A DNA stretch of 64,000 nt from Vreelandella zhaodongensis. GTDB taxonomy: Bacteria > Pseudomonadota > Gammaproteobacteria > Pseudomonadales > Halomonadaceae. The notes beneath the pieces are model-generated. The model was not told the DNA's origin. It saw only the letters and a list, made by a program, of their open reading frames with translations, and ran no database searches. A program made the translations under genes and the position numbers. Within the stretch, counting starts at the first letter, position 1. Each line of letters starts with the position of its first letter. The DNA lies in contig NZ_JACCDD010000001.1 of assembly GCF_013415115.1 (NCBI RefSeq), forward strand, positions 620,001-684,000, in the 5' to 3' direction. Shown here piece by piece: positions 29,290-39,109 of the stretch.

Positions 29290-29447
29290 TGAATCTCCGT
29301 AACTGGTTAGGGGCAGGTTGGTCCAAGATGTAAAAAACCAGGGCACACTGAAGGGGAGTTTTTAACCTTCTCAGAATGTAAGGTCAATCTTTGTGCTTAG
29401 TCCCATTAACGCTAAGCACACGCAGTTGTTCGGGATAGGAGCCAAAC

Positions 29448-30830
29448 ATGGCCGCAAAATTGGAATATGAGTTCGATCTATTAGTAATAGGCGCGGGATC
29501 AGGTGGCGTACGCACCGCAAGAATGGCAGCTGCAGCTGGAGCTAGGGTCGCCGTAGCAGAAGACCGCTACCTGGGAGGAACCTGCGTCAACGTAGGATGC
29601 GTCCCTAAAAAACTGTACTCCTATGCTGCCCATTTTCACGACAGCTTTGATGATGCCGTTGGCTTTGGCTGGTCTCTACCAGGCCCAGCAACGTTTGACT
29701 GGTCGGTATTACGCGATAACAAAACCAGTGAAATTAAGCGCCTGAATAGCATATACCAGCGCATGTTAAATGAGGCTGGTGTCACGCTGTTTAATGCACG
29801 TGCAACGCTGAAGGATGCCCATACGGTCTGCTTAACGTCAGCAGAAGGCGATACCCAGGTCACGGCACAAAAAATTCTACTCGCGACGGGGGGGTGGCCA
29901 TGGGTGCCTGATTTCCCAGGCAGCGAATATGCGCTTACCTCAAATCAAATATTTGATCTAGAAACATTTCCTGAGCGCTTCTTGGTCTTGGGCGGCGGCT
30001 ACATTGCAGTTGAGTTTGCGAGTATTTTTAACGGCCTGGGTAGCGAAACGCACTTAATTTACCGTGGTGACCTGTTGCTAAAAGGGTTTGATGAAGAAGT
30101 ACGTGCATTTACCCGTGATGAAATGAGCAAAAAAGGCGTCAACCTCCATTTTAATACCAATGTCGAGCGCATCGAACCAAATGGTTCTGCCTTCAATGTA
30201 CATCTAACCAGTGGCGATATACTGGAGGTAGATGCCGTTCTTGCAGCAACAGGTCGCAATGCCAACACTCAAGGCCTCGGCCTTGAAATGCTGGGGATCC
30301 ATCTTGAAAACGATGGCAAGGTGCTGGTGAACGAGCATTATGAAACGTCGTTGCCTTCGATTTTAGCACTGGGTGATTTAACTAAAGGACCAGAGCTTAC
30401 GCCGGTTGCTTTGGCTGAAGCGATGCAGTTAGTAGATATCCACTTTAATAAAGCAGCACCGAGACCGCTGGATTACAGCACCATTCCTACTGCTGTTTTT
30501 TGTCATCCTAATATCGGCACCGTTGGGCTCTCAGAGGAGGCCGCCAGAAAAGCTTTTGCCAACATTCGTGTTTATCGTGCCGACTTCAAAGCCATGAAGC
30601 ACACGCTTTCTGGCAGCCAAGAACGCACGTTAATGAAGCTTATTGTAGACGACGCGACTGACGTAGTCGTGGGTGCCCACATGGTGGGCGACGAAGCAGG
30701 TGAGCTAATACAAGGTATTGCAATTGCCGTTAGAGCTGGGCTTACAAAACAAGATTTCGATCGCACAATAGGCATTCATCCAACGGGTGCTGAGGAGTTT
30801 GTGACCATGAGGACACCTACTCGCAGTTAA
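29448..30830 (+). CDS. gor: Glutathione-disulfide reductase
   Basis: A 460-aa FAD-dependent reductase. The FAD motif is VIGAGSGGVRTARMAAAAGA, the redox pair is Cys46/Cys51 in GGTCVNVGCVPKK, the NAD(P) motif is GGGYIAVEFASIFNG, and the dimer-interface His is in GIHPTGAEEFVTM. The basic residues after the second motif (YRGDLLLKGFD) suggest NADPH use. A terminator follows the gene. It keeps glutathione reduced in the cytoplasm. Confidence 0.94.
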   Translation: MAAKLEYEFDLLVIGAGSGGVRTARMAAAAGARVAVAEDRYLGGTCVNVGCVPKKLYSYAAHFHDSFDDAVGFGWSLPGPATFDWSVLRDNKTSEIKRLNSIYQRMLNEAGVTLFNARATLKDAHTVCLTSAEGDTQVTAQKILLATGGWPWVPDFPGSEYALTSNQIFDLETFPERFLVLGGGYIAVEFASIFNGLGSETHLIYRGDLLLKGFDEEVRAFTRDEMSKKGVNLHFNTNVERIEPNGSAFNVHLTSGDILEVDAVLAATGRNANTQGLGLEMLGIHLENDGKVLVNEHYETSLPSILALGDLTKGPELTPVALAEAMQLVDIHFNKAAPRPLDYSTIPTAVFCHPNIGTVGLSEEAARKAFANIRVYRADFKAMKHTLSGSQERTLMKLIVDDATDVVVGAHMVGDEAGELIQGIAIAVRAGLTKQDFDRTIGIHPTGAEEFVTMRTPTRS

Positions 30831-30850
30831 TGACATAAATTTCATATTTC

Positions 30851-30878
30851 AAGGCGAGCACTGGCTCGCCTTTTTTTA
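30851..30878 (+). terminator. Terminator after gor
   Basis: A perfect 9-bp stem (AAGGCGAGC / GCTCGCCTT) with a 4-base loop runs into TTTTTTTAT, a textbook intrinsic terminator. Confidence 0.9.
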
Positions 30879-31003
30879 TCTCTCGTCTATGTGAGATTGA
30901 TCTAAACTATTCAAACAGCCCCATTTTATAGGCGCTTATCAGCAAGCCAAGCTCTTTCGATAACCTAAAATTATGGAAGTAACCCTAATGAATAATATGG
31001 TTT

Positions 31004-31032
31004 TTGAATTGCTCATAATCAGCTGTTATAAT
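31004..31032 (+). promoter_or_regulatory. Sigma70 promoter of ectA
   Basis: TTGAAT (31004-31009), a 17-base spacer and a perfect TATAAT (31027-31032) lie 32 bases before the ectA ATG, giving a predicted start of transcription near 31039. In Halomonas elongata the ect operon is known to have sigma70, sigma38 and sigma54 promoters; I see only this vegetative one clearly. Confidence 0.75.
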
Positions 31033-31064
31033 GACCACCAAATTCGCTACAGCGAAGCATAAAC

Positions 31065-31643
31065 ATGAGTACGCCAATAGCACCATTTACCCCCTCGGCA
31101 GAGTTAGCTCGGCCAACCGTCGCAGATGCTGTTGTGGGGCATGCATCTACACCGTTGTTTATTCGTAAACCCAATGCAGATGATGGCTGGGGCGTCTATG
31201 AGTTAGTTAAAGCGTGCCCACCTCTTGATGTTAACTCAGCTTATGCCTATTTGTTGCTAGCAACACAGTTTCGTGACACCTGTGCAGTTGCTACCAATGA
31301 AGAGGGCGAAATTGTCGGTTTTGTATCTGGCTATGTGAAAGATAATGCACCGGATACCTATTTTCTCTGGCAAGTTGCAGTCGGTGAAAAAGCTCGCGGT
31401 ACGGGGTTGGCTCGCCGCCTAGTCGAAGCCATCATGTCACGGCCTGAGCTTGATGACGTACATCATCTGGAAACCACTATTACCCCAGATAATTTAGCGT
31501 CGTGGGGATTGTTTCGTCGTCTTGCTGCCCGCTGGCAAGCCCCCCTTAATAGCCGTGAATATTTCTCTACGGAACAGCTCGGTGGAGAGCACGATCCAGA
31601 AAACCTAGTTCGTATAGGTCCATTTCAAACAGACAGCATGTAA
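31065..31643 (+). CDS. ectA: Diaminobutyrate acetyltransferase EctA
   Basis: A 192-aa GNAT enzyme that makes N-gamma-acetyl-diaminobutyrate, the second step from aspartate semialdehyde to the osmoprotectant ectoine. The fold signatures are visible: IRKPNADDGWGVYELVKACPPLD near the N terminus, the acetyl-CoA loop AVGEKARGTGLARRLVEAI, and TTITPDNLASWGLFRRLA. It is first in ectABC. The ribosome site (AGCGAAG) is weak. Confidence 0.96.
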   Translation: MSTPIAPFTPSAELARPTVADAVVGHASTPLFIRKPNADDGWGVYELVKACPPLDVNSAYAYLLLATQFRDTCAVATNEEGEIVGFVSGYVKDNAPDTYFLWQVAVGEKARGTGLARRLVEAIMSRPELDDVHHLETTITPDNLASWGLFRRLAARWQAPLNSREYFSTEQLGGEHDPENLVRIGPFQTDSM

Positions 31644-31750
31644 TAAAGCTCACCGGCTATTGCCAGCATGACCCTTGCTCTCAATATGTTGGCTTACGGT
31701 TTTTTAATTTCTGCTGTTTCCGCCAGTTTGTCACACGCTTGGCTCAATGA

Positions 31751-33037
<1,287 letters not shown>

Positions 33038-33096
33038 TTTAGGGTTAGGCTGCTTTCGTAGTCGTTTTAGTGAGTAGCATCGATTCAGTCCTGGGC

Positions 33097-33118
33097 CGCT
33101 TGGTAATTAAACCAAGCG
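33097..33118. promoter_or_regulatory. Inverted repeat between ectB and ectC
   Basis: A perfect 8-bp inverted repeat (CGCTTGGT / ACCAAGCG) around AATTAA lies 59 bases after ectB and 20 bases before the ectC ATG. With a 6-base AT loop and no T run it is not a standard terminator. It could be an RNA processing or stability hairpin or an operator. Confidence 0.5.
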
Positions 33119-33138
33119 CCTCATAATGGAGCACTTCT

Positions 33139-33531
33139 ATGATCGTTCGGAATATTGATGAAGCACGCAAAACAGACCGTCTAGTAACAGCGGAGAACGG
33201 TAACTGGGATAGTACGCGCTTGGTGCTGGCCAATGACGGCGGAAACTTCTCGTTCCATATCACACGCATCTTTGAAGGTACCGAGACACATATTCATTAT
33301 AAGCACCACTATGAATCCGTTTACTGCATCGAAGGCGAGGGAGAAGTAGAAACGCTCGCAGACGGCAAAATCTGGCCAATTAAGCCAGGCGACATCTACA
33401 TCCTGGATCAGCATGATGAACACCTATTGCGCGCCCATAAAACCATGCATTTAGCGTGCGTGTTTACGCCACCCATCACTGGCACCGAAGTACACCAGGA
33501 AGACGGCTCTTACGCACCTGCTAGTGGGTAA
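33139..33531 (+). CDS. ectC: Ectoine synthase EctC
   Basis: A 130-aa cupin enzyme that closes N-gamma-acetyl-diaminobutyrate to ectoine. [27 protein letters not shown] is the family N terminus, and the metal-site cupin core is seen in [22 protein letters not shown] and [11 protein letters not shown]. It completes the ectABC operon; no ectD hydroxylase follows here. A strong terminator lies after it. Confidence 0.97.
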   Translation: MIVRNIDEARKTDRLVTAENGNWDSTRLVLANDGGNFSFHITRIFEGTETHIHYKHHYESVYCIEGEGEVETLADGKIWPIKPGDIYILDQHDEHLLRAHKTMHLACVFTPPITGTEVHQEDGSYAPASG

Positions 33532-33557
33532 TAAGCCCAACGTTAGCTTTTTCTGAT

Positions 33558-33593
33558 AAAACAGCCTGCTTGATAAAGCAGGCTGTTTTTTTA
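33558..33593. terminator. Bidirectional terminator after ectC
   Basis: A perfect 11-bp stem (ACAGCCTGCTT / AAGCAGGCTGT) with a GATA loop has TTTTTTT on its right and a matching A-rich flank on its left, so it can end ectC and the convergent DUF3833 gene. Confidence 0.9.
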
Positions 33594-33613
33594 TAGAAGG
33601 CTGCCTTTGTCGT

Positions 33614-34150
33614 TCACGAATCAACTTGCTCGAAAACTAAGGTTATTTCACCTAGAGTAAGGCCAAATTTACGCATCGCGGTACGATTGATCAAACGGCC
33701 ATCGGGTTGCAAATACATCCAGTCATCCATGGTGAAGCGGATAGTGCGACCGCTTACCTCGATATCAAGCGGGTAGCGCATATGGAAGGCGTGCCCATAC
33801 TGACGAGCATCTACTTGGCCCTCAACATCATTGGCAGTGCCAACCCAATGGTGGTCGTCAACGCGCTCGAACATCCATACTCGATGATCTGCCTCGCCGT
33901 CCGCAAACAAAAAGGTTTCATCAAGCGTTAGCGTATTATTTTTATAAGTACCTACAATATCGACCGTAAAACGGCGCTGCACTTCGCCAGAGTAATCTTG
34001 CACCATGCCCCAGGCGCGAGTATTACCAGTGAAGTACTCAGCGATATCTAAACGCGGCGTTGTGTCGGCATAATCTTCAACCTCGACATTGGCACATCCC
34101 ACTAGCACAAACAGGGCAGTGATTAATAAGAGTTTACGCATATTGATCAT
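33614..34150 (-). CDS. DUF3833-family lipoprotein
   Basis: A 178-aa putative lipoprotein: the signal peptide ends in LVGC with lipidated Cys19. The mature part has the DUF3833 pattern (LDIAEYFTGNTRAWGMVQDYSG, RRFTVDIVGT, TMDDWMYLQPDGRLINRTAMRKFG) of beta-strand-rich proteins. Its function is unknown. AGGAAA lies upstream of the ATG. It is convergent with the ect operon. Confidence 0.82.
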   Translation of the reverse strand: MINMRKLLLITALFVLVGCANVEVEDYADTTPRLDIAEYFTGNTRAWGMVQDYSGEVQRRFTVDIVGTYKNNTLTLDETFLFADGEADHRVWMFERVDDHHWVGTANDVEGQVDARQYGHAFHMRYPLDIEVSGRTIRFTMDDWMYLQPDGRLINRTAMRKFGLTLGEITLVFEQVDS

Positions 34151-34311
34151 TAGATATTTCCTACATAGCGAATAAAAATCGTATAGCTATTGTAGGAGAA
34201 TTTTTCTTGGTACAGTACTCATTTACAGGAAATCTTCATAACCACGTGGGTTCGCATAATATATATTATGTTAAATCAAATGGAGCGGTGATAGGTGCGC
34301 CTGTAAAGCTT

Positions 34312-35286
34312 CTAGTTGACCTCACTGTCATCTTTGAGTGGAAAACAAGTATCCAAAAAATGGAGTTGATCCCTCACCAATTCTTGGAAGCCACTCCCCT
34401 GATAGGCACCAAAATGATCGATATCATACGTCTTGACCGTTGCCTGCTCCCCAATTCGTGCTGCCGCTTGATAACCAGACTTGCGTGGCGTGATCTCATC
34501 AAATAGACATAGCTGCAGTAACACTGGGCAGCGAATGCGGGCAATTCGCCGAATAGGACGATAACATCCTAGTGAAAGAAGGATTCCAGGAGAGATTGTA
34601 TTGACGAAATGATCTGGGGCTATCGAGTGGAAGCTATCGAGCGCTCCTGGCGTCGTCATAGCCGCTAAACTGCTTGGTTTACCCACCATCGGGATGAGTA
34701 ATGGATCCCGTGCAAACCACCCGCGAGCCAAATCCCACAGGCCTGTTTTTGCGACCTCAAAACCCTGCAAGAGACCTTTACTTCGCCACAGCGAGCGTAC
34801 CGAGGCAAACCCATCAATGATAGGGTTAGAAGCAATGACGGCTGCAATATCGCTTCGCTCAGTAGCTATTGATAGTGCATGAGCGCTGGACAGAGCAGCC
34901 CCCCACAGCACCAGTGGGACGCTTGGCTCAAGCTTTTGGGCATAGGTTAAGGCAGCTCTCCAATCAGTCAGTTGATACTGAATGGATGTAAACTGGCGTG
35001 GTTTGCCGTTAGATTGGCCAAAAAAGCGGTAGTCAAATGCCAGCACTTTTATGCCTGACTGCGCTAAGCGCTCAGCGAAGCTGGCTAAACCAGAATCTAC
35101 AGTGCCGCCCAAGTCAGGTGCCATCACCAGCATGGCGCGGACTTGCCCTTCCGGAGGCGAAAAGAGACTGCCTCGACATACCGTACCCGCGCTAACAAAA
35201 GCAGCATCGGATATCGTTACGCATGAGGACTCGGCCTTTAAAACATCCCTATCCCTTCCTTGAGGAAAAACCAACGTCAGGGCCAT
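34312..35286 (-). CDS. Alpha/beta-hydrolase fold protein with altered nucleophile motif
   Basis: A 324-aa protein of the alpha/beta-hydrolase fold. The oxyanion strand region (MLVMAPDLGGTVDSGLASFAERL), FDYRFFGQSNGKP and a late acid (LFDEITP) and histidine (DIDHFGAY) are seen. The expected nucleophile elbow GxSxG reads G-A-A-L-S (VLWGAALSSAHAL), so Ala stands where Ser should be. It may be inactive, or use a shifted Ser. The ATG at 35286 has GGAGG seven bases upstream. Substrate unknown. Confidence 0.75.
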   Translation of the reverse strand: MALTLVFPQGRDRDVLKAESSCVTISDAAFVSAGTVCRGSLFSPPEGQVRAMLVMAPDLGGTVDSGLASFAERLAQSGIKVLAFDYRFFGQSNGKPRQFTSIQYQLTDWRAALTYAQKLEPSVPLVLWGAALSSAHALSIATERSDIAAVIASNPIIDGFASVRSLWRSKGLLQGFEVAKTGLWDLARGWFARDPLLIPMVGKPSSLAAMTTPGALDSFHSIAPDHFVNTISPGILLSLGCYRPIRRIARIRCPVLLQLCLFDEITPRKSGYQAAARIGEQATVKTYDIDHFGAYQGSGFQELVRDQLHFLDTCFPLKDDSEVN

Positions 35287-35462
35287 GGTTATGCCTCCGT
35301 GAATCATATATATACTAGTATCTCGGTTCGTCGCTCTTGGCCGAATCCTATGGAACTAGCAGCAATATGCTTATTAATAGAAAGTTACAGGGATAAACTA
35401 TTGTCAAAGAGTAGTGCTTCTTATGTTGCTCTTCAAGCGTTAGCATGTCGGCGTCCTCGTTA

Positions 35463-35963
35463 TTAAGAGGCAAGAGTGACTTTTGGCTCGTCAAGTTCAG
35501 TATTATCTAGCTGGTAGACAGCGTCTTTTAGCCCCATAGGCTTGCCCAGCTGGCTCATCTCCAGTATTCCCCTTTTGGTCTGCTTCATTGAAGTAGCAAG
35601 TTCAGGTGATGCCTGCATGGCATGTGCTAAAGACTCAAGCGACAACGGCTCACTGCCTCGCTGCATGCTTGTTTTACTGGTTAGGCGCCGAACGGCGAAC
35701 CTTCTGTACTCAGCCCAGCAAATAAATGTGAGCAATAGGCTGCCCGACATCAGAGGCAGCAACATCAGCACCCCCTTTGCTGTCGGCAATGCTGATAATG
35801 ATAGAGCGAGGCTCAAGCTATTGAGTTGGAGCCATTTAGTGATAAGAACAGCGAAAGGATACAGTAGATAGCCGTATCCGAGCCAAGCGCATAACGTAAA
35901 GAAGCTATAACCAAGCATGATAGCTGTGCTTTGGCGGTGTGGCAGCGTAATAATAGTGTTCAT
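35463..35963 (-). CDS. pgaD: Poly-beta-1,6-GlcNAc biosynthesis protein PgaD
   Basis: A 166-aa inner-membrane protein with two N-terminal spans (about residues 17-41 and 60-84) and a cytoplasmic tail. In E. coli PgaD binds PgaC and the second messenger c-di-GMP to turn on polymer synthesis. Identity rests on size, topology and position after pgaC (ATGA overlap); the sequence itself is poorly conserved, as usual for PgaD. Confidence 0.82.
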   Translation of the reverse strand: MNTIITLPHRQSTAIMLGYSFFTLCAWLGYGYLLYPFAVLITKWLQLNSLSLALSLSALPTAKGVLMLLPLMSGSLLLTFICWAEYRRFAVRRLTSKTSMQRGSEPLSLESLAHAMQASPELATSMKQTKRGILEMSQLGKPMGLKDAVYQLDNTELDEPKVTLAS

Positions 35964-37213
35964 TCTTTATACCCCCGATCCGTACTAGTCCACGTCGCGA
36001 ATTTTCCACGTCGACGAAAGAGTGTTTTCGGAAACGCCACTAATGTTGTGAGCATGCTGAGAAGCCAATAAACAATTGGGTACCAAATCAACCAATAGTA
36101 ATGACGACCCACTTTAGGCTCGTAACGCGAGTCAATGAGCAAACTGACACAGAACTGCGTCAGGCAGATAAGTGCAAGTAGCAAACCGTAGGAGCGAGGG
36201 TAAGGCCCCTTTAACGTCCACTCCTCTGGCAATATACCGAACAGACCGACGCCCCATAGCAGCAAAAGGCTGACCATGACATAGGCCCATATCACACTGA
36301 CCAGATACTCTAGATATAGTGGCCACATACGCAATTGCGTGGGACGAATAATCCGACGAAAATAGCGCAGCACCACTTCAGTACCACCTTGGGCCCAACG
36401 TAGACGCTGCTTCCAGAGCCCTTTAAGTGTCTCAGGCATTAAGATGTAACAGAGTGCATGAGGCTCATAGTAGAGTCTCCACTTGGCCATCTGCAGACGC
36501 CAGCTAACATCGATATCCTCAGTCATCATATCGGTAGCCCAATAATCAATTTCATGAAGGGCTTGTTTACGAAAAGCACAGATCACGCCAGAAATGGTGA
36601 ACAGTCGACCATAGGCCTGCTGAGCGCGCTTAATCATGCCAATGATTGAAGAGAACTCCCCCACCTGTAGCTTGCCAAGCAAGGTAGAGCGGTTGCGGAT
36701 ACGTGGATTGCCTGTTACTGCACCGATGCGAGGATTTTCAAGCAACGGGGCTACCAACCAAGCAACTGCATCGGGATGCAATAGTGCATCACCATCAATA
36801 CATACAAGATATTCCGAGCGGGCCGCCAAGGCCCCCATACGTAGCGCGTTCGCTTTGCCAAGATTTCGGTCCAGGTGCACGGCACGGACTTGATCATGTT
36901 TCTCGGATAACCGATCTAAATACTCAGCTGTGTCGTCAGCACTGCCATCGTTGATCAGCAAGATCTCAAACATCGGGTAGTGTTGCAGTAATAGTGTCTC
37001 CACTACTTCTTCGATATTGTCGCCCTCATTGTGGCAAGGCACTAAGATCGATACCAAGGGCTGGTTCTTAAGCAAGGGAGGCGAATCTACGCCTGGAGAA
37101 TGCCTCTCGTTGCGCCAATAATAGTAAAGCCCCCCTCCCATCCAAAAGATGGCCATGACCGCAGGATAGAGAAAGGTAAATGCCTGCATGGACTTGATCG
37201 CGTCGCTGATCAT
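35960..37213 (-). CDS. pgaC: Poly-beta-1,6-GlcNAc synthase PgaC
   Basis: A 417-aa family-2 glycosyltransferase in the inner membrane that polymerises UDP-GlcNAc. One N-terminal span, then the GT domain with PLVSILVPCHNEGDNIEEVV, the DGSADDT and CIDGDALLHPDA acidic motifs, TEDIDVSWRLQ, and QRLRWAQGG (the Q-x-x-RW motif of processive enzymes), then several C-terminal spans. It starts four bases after pgaB and overlaps pgaD. Confidence 0.94.
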   Translation of the reverse strand: MISDAIKSMQAFTFLYPAVMAIFWMGGGLYYYWRNERHSPGVDSPPLLKNQPLVSILVPCHNEGDNIEEVVETLLLQHYPMFEILLINDGSADDTAEYLDRLSEKHDQVRAVHLDRNLGKANALRMGALAARSEYLVCIDGDALLHPDAVAWLVAPLLENPRIGAVTGNPRIRNRSTLLGKLQVGEFSSIIGMIKRAQQAYGRLFTISGVICAFRKQALHEIDYWATDMMTEDIDVSWRLQMAKWRLYYEPHALCYILMPETLKGLWKQRLRWAQGGTEVVLRYFRRIIRPTQLRMWPLYLEYLVSVIWAYVMVSLLLLWGVGLFGILPEEWTLKGPYPRSYGLLLALICLTQFCVSLLIDSRYEPKVGRHYYWLIWYPIVYWLLSMLTTLVAFPKTLFRRRGKFATWTSTDRGYKE

Positions 37214-37217
37214 GGAC

Positions 37218-39104
37218 CTAATCCTTTAGGTAGGGGAAATTGTTTCTAGAGATCACCTGTCGAATGCTAGAGAGTGGTGGCATATCGAGAATGAAATCAT
37301 CAGGATAGTACCCAAAATGACGCACCCCCTTGGTTTCTAGAAAGCGCAATAACTCGGGCAACTTATCACCAGGAACTCGGCTTCCCGAACGCCAATCGAC
37401 TGTCTGCAGTTGGAAGATTGTCTTATCCATTGCCCCCGGGTGACGACGCACGGCATCCGCTAGCTCTTCCAGCCACTGTTTCGGGGCGTCACTGCCCTCG
37501 AACCAAGGCATCGCCATTAATGCGGTGTAGTCATAAGCCGACACGAACTGATCAATATCCTGAGCAAACCAGGCGCGACTCTCCGGCTCTAGTACTGGCA
37601 TAGAGTAAAGGTTACGCGATGTTTTTAACGTGGATCGATTACGCTCTGCAGAGCGTTTTAGTTCTAAGGTAAAATCAACCAGGTATTGACTGCGCGCCTC
37701 AGAATTACCGGGGTAGAGTTCGGGAAGTTCCGTCTCGCGCAGCATCGCATCATCATGGAAATGCAACCCACTTAACCAGCTGGCGGCCGCAAGATCCTCG
37801 TAAATCTCACTAATAATGCGCCGCGCTTCAGGGTTAGTTGGATCAAGCCTGAATACCTCGCCTGGTTCGGGATTGGGTAGCGCTAACGCCTTACGTTGAT
37901 CCAGATCCGGTAGTTGCCAGGCCAGCACAGGCATCCAGGCAAAAACCTGAACACCTGCACGTGTATAGAGTTGCCATGCCACGCGGCTAAAAAGATCGGC
38001 ACGCATGGGTAAATGCCGATTGGGAAAATACACGGCGTCAGCGGCGTCATCACCATCTGGATCGGCAAACGCTTGTAAAAAAACGTAATCAGGTTTGAGG
38101 TCATGCATACGGCTTACCAGAGCGTCTAGGTTCCGTTGCTGCTGCTCTGGATCCTCGTCATAAACATAATCAAGGTCGAGCTGAACCATCCGACGAACAG
38201 GAGGAGTTGGTGGTATCCGTATAGTATCCACCAGGTCGGCTAGCGTCGGATTATCGAAAATCAGATAACGGTCTAGTCCTAATAACGGCATCCCCACCTG
38301 CAGCGGCTGGGGTGGGTTTTGCAGGCCGAAGGTGATCGGCATGCCCGCGCGCACGGACATCTCGTCACCAACCTGGTTGTAAGCGCCATAAGGCCACACC
38401 ATCGCGCGCGGCGCGGTGCCGGTGTGTTCTTCGATCAACTCAACACTACGCGTTAGGTCATCAAGTACCCGTTGTTGATAGCTCTCATCGCTTTCATACT
38501 GGCCATCTTGCTCGTTATATTTACGGGTGACCGCCGCTGCCATGGTATTGCCTTGAGGATTACCCAGCACTCCGTGATGCAGGTTATGGGAGTGGGAGGC
38601 AATTTCTACCAATCCAGAGTCGCTCATTTCACGAATCTGCTCCCAGGTGACAAACTCCTCTGCTGTCAGTTGCTCAGAACCGTACTGCACCTGAATCTGT
38701 GGGTTCTCTATCCAGCTGGTAACCACCGCCACGATAGCGGGATAGTTATAAGCCTTAAGGAGTGGAAAAAGTTTCGTGTAGGTGCTTTTCAACCCATCAT
38801 CAAACGTCAGCAATACTGGGTTCTCGGGTAGCTCCTCCCTTCCCTCACTAGCCGCGATTACTTGATCAAGACTAATGACGTTGAACTCGCTCTCTCGAAG
38901 CCAATCAAAATGAGCAACTAGCCGCTCAGTGCTAACGGCGTAGGGATCTGCATCACCACTGTCAGCGACTTGGTCACGGATGTCGTGATAAGCAAAAATG
39001 GTTAGCATAGGCTGCTCAGCAGCGTTCGCCACCGAAAGAGCCCCCGCCAACACGGTGCCAGCCATAAGCATTATATTCATCACGCAATGGGCGATCTTAT
39101 CCAT
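37218..39104 (-). CDS. pgaB: Poly-beta-1,6-GlcNAc N-deacetylase PgaB
   Basis: A 628-aa periplasmic enzyme that partly deacetylates the polymer before export. The N-terminal NodB-type domain has YHDIRD, LLTFDDGLKSTY (catalytic/metal Asp pair) and ASHSHNLHHG (metal His). The C-terminal glycoside-hydrolase-like domain shows VQLDLDYVYDEDPEQQQRN, LQAFADPDGD and GLHFHDDAML. E. coli PgaB is a lipoprotein, but here the signal peptide ends in SVANA-AEQ without a lipobox Cys. GGGGAGAG precedes the ATG, inside the end of pgaA. Confidence 0.94.
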   Translation of the reverse strand: MDKIAHCVMNIMLMAGTVLAGALSVANAAEQPMLTIFAYHDIRDQVADSGDADPYAVSTERLVAHFDWLRESEFNVISLDQVIAASEGREELPENPVLLTFDDGLKSTYTKLFPLLKAYNYPAIVAVVTSWIENPQIQVQYGSEQLTAEEFVTWEQIREMSDSGLVEIASHSHNLHHGVLGNPQGNTMAAAVTRKYNEQDGQYESDESYQQRVLDDLTRSVELIEEHTGTAPRAMVWPYGAYNQVGDEMSVRAGMPITFGLQNPPQPLQVGMPLLGLDRYLIFDNPTLADLVDTIRIPPTPPVRRMVQLDLDYVYDEDPEQQQRNLDALVSRMHDLKPDYVFLQAFADPDGDDAADAVYFPNRHLPMRADLFSRVAWQLYTRAGVQVFAWMPVLAWQLPDLDQRKALALPNPEPGEVFRLDPTNPEARRIISEIYEDLAAASWLSGLHFHDDAMLRETELPELYPGNSEARSQYLVDFTLELKRSAERNRSTLKTSRNLYSMPVLEPESRAWFAQDIDQFVSAYDYTALMAMPWFEGSDAPKQWLEELADAVRRHPGAMDKTIFQLQTVDWRSGSRVPGDKLPELLRFLETKGVRHFGYYPDDFILDMPPLSSIRQVISRNNFPYLKD

Positions 39105-39109
39105 AATCG

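Noticed and set aside
33038..33138. Sigma54 promoter in front of ectC
   Set aside because: H. elongata has one, but I could not find a GG-N10-GC pair with good flanks here.
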